From contig NZ_JACAAX010000053.1 in the NCBI RefSeq assembly GCF_013377085.1, forward strand, positions 1-45,779: a DNA stretch of 45,779 nt, written 5' to 3'. Shown piece after piece: positions 24,176 to 34,267 of this stretch. A program made the translations under genes and the position numbers. This DNA comes from Rhodoplanes sp. (GTDB taxonomy: Bacteria; Pseudomonadota; Alphaproteobacteria; Rhizobiales; Xanthobacteraceae). The stretch's first letter is position 1. Each line of letters opens with the position of its first letter. The notes beneath the pieces are model-generated. The model did no database searches. It was not told the DNA's origin and saw nothing but the letters and a program-made list of their open reading frames with translations.

Positions 24176-24652
24176 ATGTCAGGACGAATTCACGAGACCC
24201 AGACGGCTGCCGGCGACGCCCTCACCGCGCTGATGCTGGAGACCTTCCGGCTCAACGGCCGCCTGCTCGCCGCCGGCGACCGGCTGGTGGCGCCGCTCGG
24301 CCTCACCAGCGCGCGCTGGCAGGTTTTGGGCGCCATCGCCATGGCGGGCCGCGCCGAGCCGGTCGCCCATATCGCCCGCGACATGGGCCTCACCCGCCAG
24401 TCGGTGCAGCGGGTCGTCGACGCCATGGCGGCCGAGAACCTGGTCGCCTTCGCCGACAACCCGCACCACCGCCGCGCCAAGCTGGTGGCCCTGACGGAGC
24501 GCGGCCGCGCCGCCTACGACGCCGCCATCCTGCAGCATGTCGGCTGGTCGAACGCGCTCGCCGAAACCCTGGCGCCCGACGAGATCGCCCGCGCCACCGC
24601 GGTGATGCGGGCGCTGCGGGGAAAGCTCGAAACCGCCGCCGAGACCGACTGA
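24176..24652 (+). CDS. MarR-family transcriptional regulator
   Basis: The 158-residue protein has the MarR winged helix: LGLTSARWQVLGAIAMAG, VAHIARDMGLTRQSVQRVVDAMAAENLVAFADNPHHRRAKLVALTERGRAAYD (one continuous region, about residues 60-112), and a helical dimerisation C-terminus. MarR proteins repress linked genes and are released by small ligands. The ATG lies only 18 bp after a perfect operator palindrome, with no clear ribosome-binding site. It is followed after 39 bp by a membrane-protein gene that it probably regulates. Confidence 0.92.
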   Translation: MSGRIHETQTAAGDALTALMLETFRLNGRLLAAGDRLVAPLGLTSARWQVLGAIAMAGRAEPVAHIARDMGLTRQSVQRVVDAMAAENLVAFADNPHHRRAKLVALTERGRAAYDAAILQHVGWSNALAETLAPDEIARATAVMRALRGKLETAAETD

Positions 24653-24691
24653 CGGACCGGCCGTCCGCCCCCACCCGTTCGGAGAGCCGCG

Positions 24692-25168
24692 ATGAGCGCG
24701 ACCACAGCCCGCCCCGCCCGCACCGTGCCGCCCCTCGTCCACGGGATCGCCGGCACCACGGCCTTCGTCACCATCCTGGCATTCTGGACGTCGACGGTCG
24801 TCTCCGAGCTGCTCGCCGACGCCGCCACGGTGGCGGCCGTGAAGCTCACGATCGCCTGGGGCCTCCTGCTGCTGGTCCCTGCCCTCGCCGTCACGGGCCT
24901 GACCGGGTTCCGGCTCGCCGGCGGCAGCGCCGCGCCACTCGTCGCCGGCAAGAAACGCCGCATGCCGGTCATCGCCGCCAACGGCATCCTGGTTCTGGTG
25001 CCGTGCGCCCTCACGCTCGCGGTGCTGTCCGCCCGCGGCGACTACGGGCCCACCTTCCAGGCCGTGCAGACGCTGGAGCTGATCGCGGGGCTGACCAATC
25101 TGGTGCTGATCGGCAAAAACATCCGCGACGGCCTCACCCTCGCCGGACGGCTCGCCGCGACGGGATGA
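24692..25168 (+). CDS. Four-helix membrane protein of unknown function linked to MarR
   Basis: The 158-residue protein has four predicted membrane helices (about residues 16-40, 48-70, 92-112, 124-142), with a basic loop GKKRRMP between helices two and three. I do not recognise a named family, although small MarR-linked membrane proteins of this shape are common in Hyphomicrobiales. The start at 24692 follows a GGAGAG ribosome-binding site about 8 bases upstream. Spacing of 39 bp after the MarR gene indicates one operon. Confidence 0.8.
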   Translation: MSATTARPARTVPPLVHGIAGTTAFVTILAFWTSTVVSELLADAATVAAVKLTIAWGLLLLVPALAVTGLTGFRLAGGSAAPLVAGKKRRMPVIAANGILVLVPCALTLAVLSARGDYGPTFQAVQTLELIAGLTNLVLIGKNIRDGLTLAGRLAATG

Positions 25169-25224
25169 GGCGGAACGCTGTTTGCGCGCCGAAGCCGGCT
25201 CGGCGAACACAATCTCCGCGGTCG

Positions 25225-27096
25225 TTACAGCTCCGCGCGCAGCGTCGGACCAAAAATTCGTCGCCACGTCTCGGCGACCTCGTGGTCGATTTCGGTCCAC
25301 CGGTCCTCGAGCTGCGCTCGGACAAAAATGCCGCGCTCACGCTCCCGCTCCAACAGAACCCAGTGGAGCTGCGGCAGCAGATACCGGAAAAAGGCGAGCC
25401 ACTGGGCGTAGTTCAAGGCGAGAGGATTCCCGGTGACCGCCACTTTGCCGGCATTGACGGCCGAGGCGACACCATGGGCAAGGAACAGCGTCGTACGCAG
25501 GCGAGGCTTGGCGCCGACCGGCAGAGCTTGGCGTATCGGCTTGCCATCCGAGATCTCGCCGGCGAGCCACGCGGTCCGGACGATCGCCTCTATCGCGGCG
25601 ACGCAAACGCCCCCAGCCAGGAAATGGCGAAAGTCGTAGCCGCCGAGATACATGTCACGCGCGATGCTCGCGATGCTCTGTCCGTCGACGACTTCGGCCT
25701 GCAGCGTCTGAAGCGCGCCGAACAAGGGAGGAGGCAAGCCCGTCGCGGTCGACATGTCCGAGACCATGTGCCCACCGACCGAGCAGAACGCGCCGGCCAA
25801 CCGAGCAAAAACGCCTATGCCCCATTCGGGATCGCCACCCCCGAAAATGGTCCTTTGAACGACATAGGATCCGTCCGCACCAATCGTGGACAACTGCCCA
25901 CCCAAAATATCTCGAACTCCGAAAAACCATCCGAGAATTGGGTCGTGGCCGAGGGAATGGAGGCGGTGCGTCCACGGATTCAGTCCGACGACGGCCTCAT
26001 CGAGCATAAAATTCGTCGAAGCGTCGTAGGGGACCTTGTAGGCCTGTTCCAGCCTCTGGACCGTGTCGGCAGGCAGGAGCCTGTCGAAACCGTCATTCAA
26101 GACGTTCGACAGCCAGCCGCCTTCGCTGGTGGCCGAGCCGAGATATTGCGAATGCCCCGGGACTTTGACCAATAGGATGTCAGCGAGAGCGCCGAGAATT
26201 CCCGCCACGCCGGCGACCGCATAATCATAGCTGGTGAGGCGATGGAGCGCTGCGAACTCGTCGTCCCAGCCCGAAAGCCTCGACGAGACGGCGCGCTGTT
26301 CCTGCTCTGACAGGACCCGACCGAACGACACCGCCTCGCCGTCACAATCGTTCTTTGCCTCCGACAGAATCTCGTCCCACGGCCTGAGCACCGGCGGCCC
26401 AAAGCATACCGATCGGGTGGATGTAGGCCCGGCGTCACGTCGGGCAGCCAGCCCGGCGAGAAGCGCCGTCGCCTTGGCGATATTGGCATCGGCGTGCCCA
26501 GCCGCTTGCTCGGTCATCCGAAGCTCGACGTCGAGCCGCTGTCGTTGGGCCGCGAGGACGACGAGGTGGTCCGGGTGGCTCGGCTGCTCGTCCGCGACGA
26601 GCCCGCTCATTGCACCTTCGAGCCGGACAAGAAGCTCGTGAAGGTACGCCAGCCGTTCGGAGGACGCCGCGTTCCTGTCCTGAAGCTCACGGATGAGCGC
26701 GTCGTGCTTCCGGAGCGCATCCTGCAGCAATGCCTCGGTTTCGGTAGAAGAGCGTCCGCGAACTCCGGACACGAGCGAGTCCCCGTAGCGAGCGATCTCC
26801 TCGGCCTGCGATCCGAACCACGACCACCCGAGACGAACGCCATCACGGCCGAGCCGCCCGGCCGTTGCGACGCCGGTCCAGACTGCATCGACCGCAGCGC
26901 TGCCGCCGACCGTCAAGGCTCCGAGGCCGACCTGTGTCGGAAGAGAATTTCCGACCTTCCCGGCAATCGCACGAATGGTGTCGGGCACAGTCGACGATGA
27001 GAGGGTGCGAGTCCTGTCGAGGATTGCTTCGCCGGCCTCGGACAGGAGGTCCTGCATGGCCTGCAGCGGAGATGGCGAGGTGTTGTCGACTGGCAT
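25225..27096 (-). CDS. Large unknown coiled-coil/membrane protein with YdjM-like His/Asp motifs
   Basis: The 623-residue protein is not recognised by name. Residues 53-95 are hydrophobic and Gly-rich, 115-220 form a charged probable coiled coil, and 291-312 (YDYAVAGVAGILGALADILL) is a likely membrane helix; more hydrophobic stretches follow at 426-440, 493-512 and 535-580. Conserved-looking motifs are HRLHSLGHDPILGWFFG (377-393), GGHMVSDMSTATGLPPP (441-457), GYDFRHF (486-492) and HGVASAVNAGKVA (541-553). HR...HSLGH and HxxxD...TxxGxPxP recall the metal-site pattern of YdjM/DUF457 membrane hydrolases, but spacing and context differ, so this is only a hypothesis. The start at 27096 (MPVDNTSPSP) is chosen because upstream in-frame sequence is non-conserved. 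Composition is somewhat lower in GC than its neighbours. It appears to be a single-gene unit. Confidence 0.75.
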   Translation of the reverse strand: MPVDNTSPSPLQAMQDLLSEAGEAILDRTRTLSSSTVPDTIRAIAGKVGNSLPTQVGLGALTVGGSAAVDAVWTGVATAGRLGRDGVRLGWSWFGSQAEEIARYGDSLVSGVRGRSSTETEALLQDALRKHDALIRELQDRNAASSERLAYLHELLVRLEGAMSGLVADEQPSHPDHLVVLAAQRQRLDVELRMTEQAAGHADANIAKATALLAGLAARRDAGPTSTRSVCFGPPVLRPWDEILSEAKNDCDGEAVSFGRVLSEQEQRAVSSRLSGWDDEFAALHRLTSYDYAVAGVAGILGALADILLVKVPGHSQYLGSATSEGGWLSNVLNDGFDRLLPADTVQRLEQAYKVPYDASTNFMLDEAVVGLNPWTHRLHSLGHDPILGWFFGVRDILGGQLSTIGADGSYVVQRTIFGGGDPEWGIGVFARLAGAFCSVGGHMVSDMSTATGLPPPLFGALQTLQAEVVDGQSIASIARDMYLGGYDFRHFLAGGVCVAAIEAIVRTAWLAGEISDGKPIRQALPVGAKPRLRTTLFLAHGVASAVNAGKVAVTGNPLALNYAQWLAFFRYLLPQLHWVLLERERERGIFVRAQLEDRWTEIDHEVAETWRRIFGPTLRAEL

Positions 27097-27161
27097 GCGG
27101 GCGACCCATGGATGCACCCGCAAAAGTAGCAGCCCATCACCTCCGGCGTCTACCGGCCCAC

Positions 27162-27545
27162 TCAGAACCCCAGCAGAATCCGCACGGCAAAAACGCCCCA
27201 GGCGACGGCGAGAACCAGGGCGCTCGCCACATGCAGCATGGCCGGCGAGGTGCCGCCGCGGCCGCTCACCAGCGCCAGCGCATGGAGCACGCGGAGCGCC
27301 ACGAACACGAAGGCGAGCAGCACGAAGATCAGATCGGCGTGGCGGGTGGCGAGCGACAGCACGGTCAGCACGTAGAACAGGACCGGCAGCCCATACTGCT
27401 CCTGCAGGGCCGCGGCGCAGCCGCTCTGCGACACGGCGGCGCCCCGCTCTCCCACCGCCCCGGAGCGCGAGCCGGCACACAGCATCAGCAGGAAGGCGAG
27501 CGCCACCAGCACGAACAGCGGGGTCAGCACCAGAGGGTACGACAT
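27162..27545 (-). CDS. MAPEG-like small membrane protein
   Basis: The 127-residue protein has four predicted membrane helices. The segment EQYGLPVLFYVLTVLSLATRHADLIFVLLAFVFVALRVLHALALV contains the pattern of MAPEG-family proteins (a polar EN/EQ-start helix, then LAFVFVALRVLHA with Arg and His). Bacterial MAPEG members are often uncharacterised; some are glutathione-dependent. The start at 27545 (MSYPLVLTPLF) fits the family N-terminus. It lies 66 bp upstream of the large unknown gene on the same strand, so shared transcription is possible. Confidence 0.78.
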   Translation of the reverse strand: MSYPLVLTPLFVLVALAFLLMLCAGSRSGAVGERGAAVSQSGCAAALQEQYGLPVLFYVLTVLSLATRHADLIFVLLAFVFVALRVLHALALVSGRGGTSPAMLHVASALVLAVAWGVFAVRILLGF

Positions 27546-27844
27546 GGTCGGCTCCCAACGCGCCGGACCGCCCGGCGCCGTAGTGGTAACCCGGGACGCC
27601 CGGCCGTGGTTCCCGCCCGGTGCGGCTCCGGGCCGAGCGGCAGCATGCTGCGCCCTCCCTCTCCCCGGCCGAGAGGGTGCGAGATGATCGCGGCGGCGCC
27701 GAGAACCCGAGCCGGATAGCCCGATCCCGGCGGCACGGGCCGCTGCGTTTGCACGGATGCAATGCGGCCGGGCCGTGTTGACAGGCTTCGGTTTCGGGGC
27801 CATCGACGAGTCCCCGCCTCGCCAAACCCCTGAAAAGCCCCGCC

Positions 27845-29038
27845 ATGCCGACCGAAACCTTCCGCTCCGCCTTCGTGCCGCACGACCTCGCCGCCCCGGT
27901 GACGGGCGCGCCCACCGGGCCGCTGGCCGGCCTGAGCGTGGCCGTGAAGGACATGTACGACATCGCCGGCGAGCGCACCGGCGGCGGCAATCCGGACTGG
28001 CTGGCGGCGCATCCGCCGGCGACCGCCCATTCGGCCGTGGTGGCGAAGCTGCTCGCGGCCGGTGCCACCATCACGGGCAAGACCGTGTGCGACGAGTTCT
28101 TTTTCAGCGTCGCCGGCGTCAACGCCCATTACGGCACGCCGCTCAATCCGCGCGCACCGGGGAGAATCCCGGGCGGCTCGTCGAGCGGATCGGCCTCGGC
28201 GGCCTCGGCCGGCGCCTGCGACGTCGCCATCGGCAGCGACACCGGCGGCTCGGTGCGGGTGCCGTCCGCCTTCTGCGGCCTCTATGGCATGCGGCCGACC
28301 CATGGCCGCGTCGACATGACGGGCGCCATGGCGATGGCGCCCTCCTTCGACGTCGGCGGCTGGATGTCGACCGCCCCGGGCGTTTTTCGCGCGCTCGGGC
28401 GGGTGCTGCTCGATCACCATGCGGCGCCGGCCCGCCTGGACAAGCTGATCGTGCTCGACGACGCCTTCGCCCAGTCGGATGACGCGGTCGCCTCGTTCCT
28501 GCAGGACGCGCTCGACGGCATGTCGGGCGCGCTCCCCGCCATGACGCACGGAGCGATCGCGCCGGACGGCTTCGACCCCTGGCGCGAGGCCTTCCGCCTC
28601 ATCCAGGGCCGCGAGATCTGGAAGGTCTACGGCCACTTCATCGAGACCAAGCGGCCACGCTTCGGCCCCGGCGTGCGCGAGCGGCTGGAGTTCGCCTCCA
28701 CGGTGACCGAGAAGGCGGCCGACGAGGCCTATGCGGTCAAGGCGGCGGCGCTCGCCTGGATCCGCAGCGTCGCCAAGCCCGGCACCGTGCTGGTGCTGCC
28801 CACCGTGCCGTGCATCGCGCCGCACGCCGACGCCCCGCAGGAGCTGCTCGAGTCGTTCCGGGTGCGGGTGATGCGCCTCACCGTCACGGCCGGGATGGCC
28901 GGCCTGCCGCAGGTGACGATTCCGGCCGGCACGCTCGACGGCTGCCCGATCGGCCTGTCCTTCATCGGCTGGCCCGGCGCCGACGAGGCGCTCTTGGAAC
29001 TCGCGGTGCGGCTCGCGCGGTTCGTCGGGGCGGCGTGA
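27845..29038 (+). CDS. Short amidase-signature-family hydrolase
   Basis: The 397-residue protein has a complete amidase-signature triad: Lys35 (GLSVAVKDMYDIAG), the cis-Ser loop at 112-114 (IPGGSSSGSA) and the nucleophile Ser136 (GSDTGGSVRVPSAFCG). It lacks the usual 50-60-residue N-terminal helical segment, so it is shorter than typical members (450-500). Plant and bacterial AMI1-like indole-acetamide hydrolases are similarly short, but specificity cannot be read. It is an independent unit facing the MAPEG gene, unlike the TRAP-linked amidase at 8436-9716. Confidence 0.9.
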   Translation: MPTETFRSAFVPHDLAAPVTGAPTGPLAGLSVAVKDMYDIAGERTGGGNPDWLAAHPPATAHSAVVAKLLAAGATITGKTVCDEFFFSVAGVNAHYGTPLNPRAPGRIPGGSSSGSASAASAGACDVAIGSDTGGSVRVPSAFCGLYGMRPTHGRVDMTGAMAMAPSFDVGGWMSTAPGVFRALGRVLLDHHAAPARLDKLIVLDDAFAQSDDAVASFLQDALDGMSGALPAMTHGAIAPDGFDPWREAFRLIQGREIWKVYGHFIETKRPRFGPGVRERLEFASTVTEKAADEAYAVKAAALAWIRSVAKPGTVLVLPTVPCIAPHADAPQELLESFRVRVMRLTVTAGMAGLPQVTIPAGTLDGCPIGLSFIGWPGADEALLELAVRLARFVGAA

Positions 29039-29368
29039 GCGACCGGCACGCAGTCATCACCTAGCATACAAAGCGCTCCCCGCAGCGGCCGTTGTGCGGG
29101 CGCAACGGCCGGGCGGATTCGTGCTCGCGGGCTCGTGATCGCGCAGCGGCTTGCTCGGTCGCGTCCATCAACCTGCCGGTAACCACCGTCACCGAGAGTC
29201 CACGGCCCTGCGGCGTGAACCAAAACGGCCGCGGCAGCACCTTACTTGCGCCCGATCGACGCGGCACTTGACCACCCCCGCCGCACCGAAACGGACGGCG
29301 AAGCACGCCCCCCGGCACGCGACGCCGCCACGGACGGCGCTGCGTGCCCCGACTGGAGACGACCACTG
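29039..29368. other. Intergenic region with a GC hairpin
   Basis: The gap holds a hairpin at 29086-29111 (CGGCCGTTG / CAACGGCCG, 8-nt loop) about 50 bp after the amidase stop, possibly a terminator although no T run follows. The rest shows no recognisable gene. Confidence 0.4.
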
Positions 29369-29545
29369 ATGCCTCGTTCCGACATGCCCACGCTCGACAC
29401 CGACGCGTTCGCGCCGGCCCGCCCCTCGGGGCAAGACCGCCGCGCGACCGAGCGCTCCGAGCCGAACCGTCACGCCCGCCGCGACAACACCCCCGCCCCC
29501 GACCGCTCGGCGATCGAGTACTGCGTCGACAACGACCTGATCTGA
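29369..29545 (+). CDS. Possible small hydrophilic protein (58 aa)
   Basis: An ATG at 29369, with GGAG about 10 bases upstream, opens a 58-residue frame. It is rich in Arg, Asp and Pro, without hydrophobic segments, and ends SAIEYCVDNDLI. The C-terminal acidic/aromatic tail and the ribosome-binding site argue for a real gene, but I recognise no family and cannot rule out a chance frame. It is followed directly by a palindromic repeat. Confidence 0.4.
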   Translation: MPRSDMPTLDTDAFAPARPSGQDRRATERSEPNRHARRDNTPAPDRSAIEYCVDNDLI

Positions 29546-29606
29546 TCCCATTCGCTGGGTTTGTCTTCACCTCTCCCCGCCAGAGCACGTTGCATCACTG
29601 TAGTCC

Positions 29607-29728
29607 GTCGTCCCGGGGCGGCCCGCAGGGCCGAGCCCGGGACCCATATCCCCGGTCTTTCGAGGGCAATCGGCACCGGGGTTATGGATTCCGGGCTCGC
29701 GAACCTTCGGTTCGCGCCCCGGAATGAC
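29607..29728. repeat. Palindromic intergenic repeat, copy 2 of the CCGGGGCG...CGCCCCGG family
   Basis: The ends GTCGTCCCGGGGCG and CGCGCCCCGGAATGAC are inverted. Internally GCCCGGGA / GATTCCGGGCTCG and CCCCGGT / ACCGGGGTTATGG form further arms. It is related to the inner element at 2239-2339 and to 37129-37229. It fills most of the gap between the small ORF and ppk2. Confidence 0.8.
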
Positions 29729-29820
29729 TCGCTCTACATCCCGCCGGCGGAGCTAGGTCATCGCGCCGCGGTAGCTCACGCATCAGACAGCCGTCGTGGC
29801 GACCCTGATCAGCCCATCGC

Positions 29821-30741
29821 TCAATACTTCGGCGGCACGTAGAGCTCGTGCGGCAGCGTGCGCCGCTCGTAGTCGGGATTGAACACCCGGTCGGGCAGCG
29901 TGATCGGGTCATGAGGAACAGGCCGGTAGGGAATCTGCGCCAGCAGGTGATCGATGCAGTTCAGCCGCGCCCGCTTCTTGTCGTTGCCCTCGACGATGTA
30001 CCACGGCGCCTCGGGAATGTTGGTGCGCAGCAGCATGTCTTCCTTGGCCCGCGTATAGGCCTCCCAGCGCACCCGCGACTGCAGGTCCATCGGTGAGAGC
30101 TTCCACTGCTTCATCGGGTCGTGGATGCGCATCAGGAAGCGCATCTGCTGCTCCTGGTCGGTGATCGAGAACCAGTACTTGACCAGCAGGATGCCGGAGC
30201 GGACCAGCATGCGCTCGAACTCCGGCACGTCGCGGAAGAACTCCTCGACCTGATCCGGGGTGGCGAAGCCGATCACCCGCTCGACGCCGGCGCGGTTGTA
30301 CCAGGAGCGGTCGAACAGCACGATCTCGCCGCCCGCCGGCAGATGCGTCACGTAGCGCTGGAAGTACCACTGGGACTTTTCGCGCTCGGTCGGGGCCGGC
30401 AGGGCGGCGACGCGGCAGATGCGCGGGTTGAGGCGCTGGGTGATGCGCTTGATCACGCCGCCCTTGCCGGCGGCGTCGCGCCCCTCGAAGACCACGACGA
30501 TCTTCGCCTTGGTGTGCGACACCCAGTCCTGCAGCTTGATCAGCTCGGTCTGCAGCGTGAGCAGGGTGCGCAGATACACGCGGCGGTCGATCGAGGGGGG
30601 ATGCTGCTCCTTGTAGATCCGGCGCAGCTCGTCCGAGAGGGCCGGCTCGGACAGCTCGAGCTCGTAGTCCTCGTCGAGCGCATCCTCGAGCTCGGCCTCG
30701 AGCCAGTCCAGTCCACCATTGCCCTGCTTCCGGTCGTCCAT
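29821..30741 (-). CDS. ppk2: Polyphosphate kinase 2 family protein
   Basis: The 306-residue protein is a one-domain PPK2, which transfers phosphate between polyphosphate and nucleotides. Walker A is GRDAAGKGG (87-95), and Walker B plus lid is FDRSWYNR (143-150). TEREKSQWYFQRYVTHLP, YWFSITDQEQ and MDLQSRVRWEAYTRAKEDML are family hallmarks. The first 45 residues are unusually acidic (EAELEDALDEDYELELSEP). Whether it prefers GDP, ADP or AMP is not decided by eye. The ATG at 30741 has a GGAG ribosome-binding site 7 bases upstream. It lies 154 bp downstream of guaB on the same strand; nucleotide metabolism is a shared theme. Confidence 0.93.
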   Translation of the reverse strand: MDDRKQGNGGLDWLEAELEDALDEDYELELSEPALSDELRRIYKEQHPPSIDRRVYLRTLLTLQTELIKLQDWVSHTKAKIVVVFEGRDAAGKGGVIKRITQRLNPRICRVAALPAPTEREKSQWYFQRYVTHLPAGGEIVLFDRSWYNRAGVERVIGFATPDQVEEFFRDVPEFERMLVRSGILLVKYWFSITDQEQQMRFLMRIHDPMKQWKLSPMDLQSRVRWEAYTRAKEDMLLRTNIPEAPWYIVEGNDKKRARLNCIDHLLAQIPYRPVPHDPITLPDRVFNPDYERRTLPHELYVPPKY

Positions 30742-30895
30742 CGTCTCGCTCCGCTCCTCGTGACGGTCGGGTATTCTCCCGATGGATACGAGGCTTGCAT
30801 CGCTTTTGCGATGGTTCGATGACGGCGGCGCAGGGGCGGTCCGGCGCCACTGCGCCGCCCCCACACGGCCCGGTTGCCATGGGCCGCCTTCGCCC

Positions 30896-32670
<1,775 letters not shown>

Positions 32671-33060
32671 TCACTGCCCGCCTTGGTCGGCGCACAGGGA
32701 TTGCCAGCGGGTGAGGGCCGACGGCCGCACCGAGGCGCCCTCGCGATCCCGGAAGATCAGGACGGCCTGCATGACCCGGCCGCGCCAGTCCGGGTGGACG
32801 GCCAACGGAAAGAGATTGGGCCACGGCCACCGGCCGATGTGCACGAGCACCGCCTCCCAGTCCGGCAGCCACCCACTCGCCACCTCGGCCTCGTCCAGGA
32901 CGCTCTCGGACACGATGACCTGAAACTCCAGCGAGCCCTGGTCGCCCTCGCGCGCATGCACGGCGAACGAACCGCCCTCGGCGCCGACCTTCAGGATGCG
33001 GAACGGCTGTCGTCCGGGGTCCGCCTGCAGCGCAGGCGATTGTCGCGGATGCGTGGTCAT
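32671..33060 (-). CDS. Hypothetical protein (129 aa)
   Basis: The 129-residue soluble protein contains an alternating strand pattern (PFRILKVGAEGGSFAVHARE, SLEFQVIVSES) and an aromatic, Trp-rich middle (SGWLPDWEAVLVHIGRWPWPNLFPLAVHPDWRGRVM). It has no signal peptide or membrane helix. I do not recognise the family; proteins of this shape in small clusters are sometimes immunity-like, but nothing here shows that. It is followed by two further small unknown genes on the same strand, upstream in transcription order. Confidence 0.65.
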   Translation of the reverse strand: MTTHPRQSPALQADPGRQPFRILKVGAEGGSFAVHAREGDQGSLEFQVIVSESVLDEAEVASGWLPDWEAVLVHIGRWPWPNLFPLAVHPDWRGRVMQAVLIFRDREGASVRPSALTRWQSLCADQGGQ

Positions 33061-33101
33061 GGCCAGAGCGAAAACTCGACGACGCTCAACAATAACATGG
33101 A

Positions 33102-33395
33102 CTATTCCTTTTTCGGCGCAGGATCGCCCCAGGCAGGTACCAGCTTGATCTCACCCGGCTTCATTCCACCGATATGGTCCAGGATCTCTTTGTAGTTGGG
33201 ATGGCTGGTCGGGTATCTGACGATGCCGCTGACGTTAATGCCGTCGGCTGTGCGTCGCAGGTTGACGACGATGGTGCCGTCGTCCTGCATTTGCGCGTCG
33301 CCGATAATCACGGGCTCCTTCGAATGTCCGTTGCCGGAGAAGCCTATCCAGGCCGCGATGGCGAGTGCAACCAGCGCTTTCGTGTTTCCCGGCAT
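33102..33395 (-). CDS. Small exported hypothetical protein (97 aa)
   Basis: The product starts MPGNTKALVALAIAAWIGFS, a signal peptide or N-terminal anchor. A short mature domain follows (EPVIIGDAQMQDDGTIVVNLRRTADGINVSGIVRYPTSHPNYKEILDHIGGMKPGE in one region) ending PKKE. The strand-rich mature part and the HPNYKEILDHIGGMKPGE segment suggest a compact periplasmic domain. Family not recognised. The start at 33395 is the only one giving a signal sequence. It lies 41 bp from the next gene on the same strand. Confidence 0.65.
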   Translation of the reverse strand: MPGNTKALVALAIAAWIGFSGNGHSKEPVIIGDAQMQDDGTIVVNLRRTADGINVSGIVRYPTSHPNYKEILDHIGGMKPGEIKLVPAWGDPAPKKE

Positions 33396-33526
33396 GTCGC
33401 GGTGTCCTGACTTGCGCGGCTTGTTGTGGGTGTCGTGTCGTCCGGTTCGATGGAGATCGGCCCTGGAGGCGAGCGGCTCCGCTTGTTCGAACGACGCAAC
33501 CTTAACGACGCCGAGAGCCGGTGCAC

Positions 33527-33703
33527 CTAAACGCAGGGCCAGGAACGGGCTAGCCCGGACCGATGCGGCTTGGCGACCTTGCCATCCTGATCGAAGAAGC
33601 CCTCGTCCTCGAGGAACCGGCGCGGCCTCTCGGGTGTCGCCGCATGCTCGGCGGTGACCCGGTCTATCGCCACCACCAGATCCTGCAACTCTTGCGCGGT
33701 CAT
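33527..33703 (-). CDS. Small hypothetical protein (58 aa)
   Basis: The frame from the ATG at 33703 encodes MTAQELQDLVVAIDRVTAEHA, followed by RRFLEDEGFFDQDGKVAKPHR. The pattern FLxxxGxxxxDGKxxxxYR-like is seen in many tiny uncharacterised proteobacterial proteins. A longer start at 33763 gives an Ala-rich leader and is less likely. Function unknown. Confidence 0.6.
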   Translation of the reverse strand: MTAQELQDLVVAIDRVTAEHAATPERPRRFLEDEGFFDQDGKVAKPHRSGLARSWPCV

Positions 33704-33790
33704 GGCCGTCCAGCCCCCGAAAACCGTGCAATTATGAGCAGCCGCCGCGGCAGGGTCAACCAACGCCGATGACGAGCGACCGTCCGGGCC

Positions 33791-34051
33791 TCACGGCCGC
33801 CAACCGGGCGGCGGGCCGTGGCGCTCGATCGCCTCGACGATCTCGCGGTGGCGGCGCTGCTCGCGGGTCATGTAGACGCTGATCACGGCGTGGGCGGAGG
33901 GGATCAGCATGAGGAACGGGAACGAGAAGATCGTCAGCACCGTCAGGACCAGGCAAACCGCCAGCAAGAGCAGGTTGAACAGCGCCGCGAAGGGCTGCCC
34001 GTTGAGCAGCAGCCCGAGGGGAGGCAGGAAGACCGCCAGGATGTAGATCAT
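33791..34051 (-). CDS. Pmp3/YqaE-like small membrane protein
   Basis: The 86-residue protein has two membrane helices. The opening YILAVFLPPLGLLLNGQ and the IPSAHAVISVYM segment match the Pmp3/YqaE pattern (ILAIFLPPLGVFL...HAIYV), a family of small stress-linked membrane proteins that affect membrane potential. The first loop is longer than usual, and the tail (TREQRRHREIVEAIERHGPPPGW) is charged and cytosolic. It stands alone, divergent from the DHA2 exporter. Confidence 0.72.
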   Translation of the reverse strand: MIYILAVFLPPLGLLLNGQPFAALFNLLLLAVCLVLTVLTIFSFPFLMLIPSAHAVISVYMTREQRRHREIVEAIERHGPPPGWRP

Positions 34052-34267
34052 CGCCGCATCGCTCCGTGCGCGGGTGGATGGCCCCGCGTGAACGAAGCAT
34101 ATGTGGGGGCTCGCGTCCGGCGCGCAATGACGCTCCCCGCGGCGCGCCGGCGCACCCTCGGGCGCCGGGCGGTCCTGCGCGATTCCCGATTCACCGTGGG
34201 CCGATATGGTCTATTCTCGCCGCCCCGGCCGCTCCGGCGGGACCCCTCGAGCCACCCTGCCCGCCCC

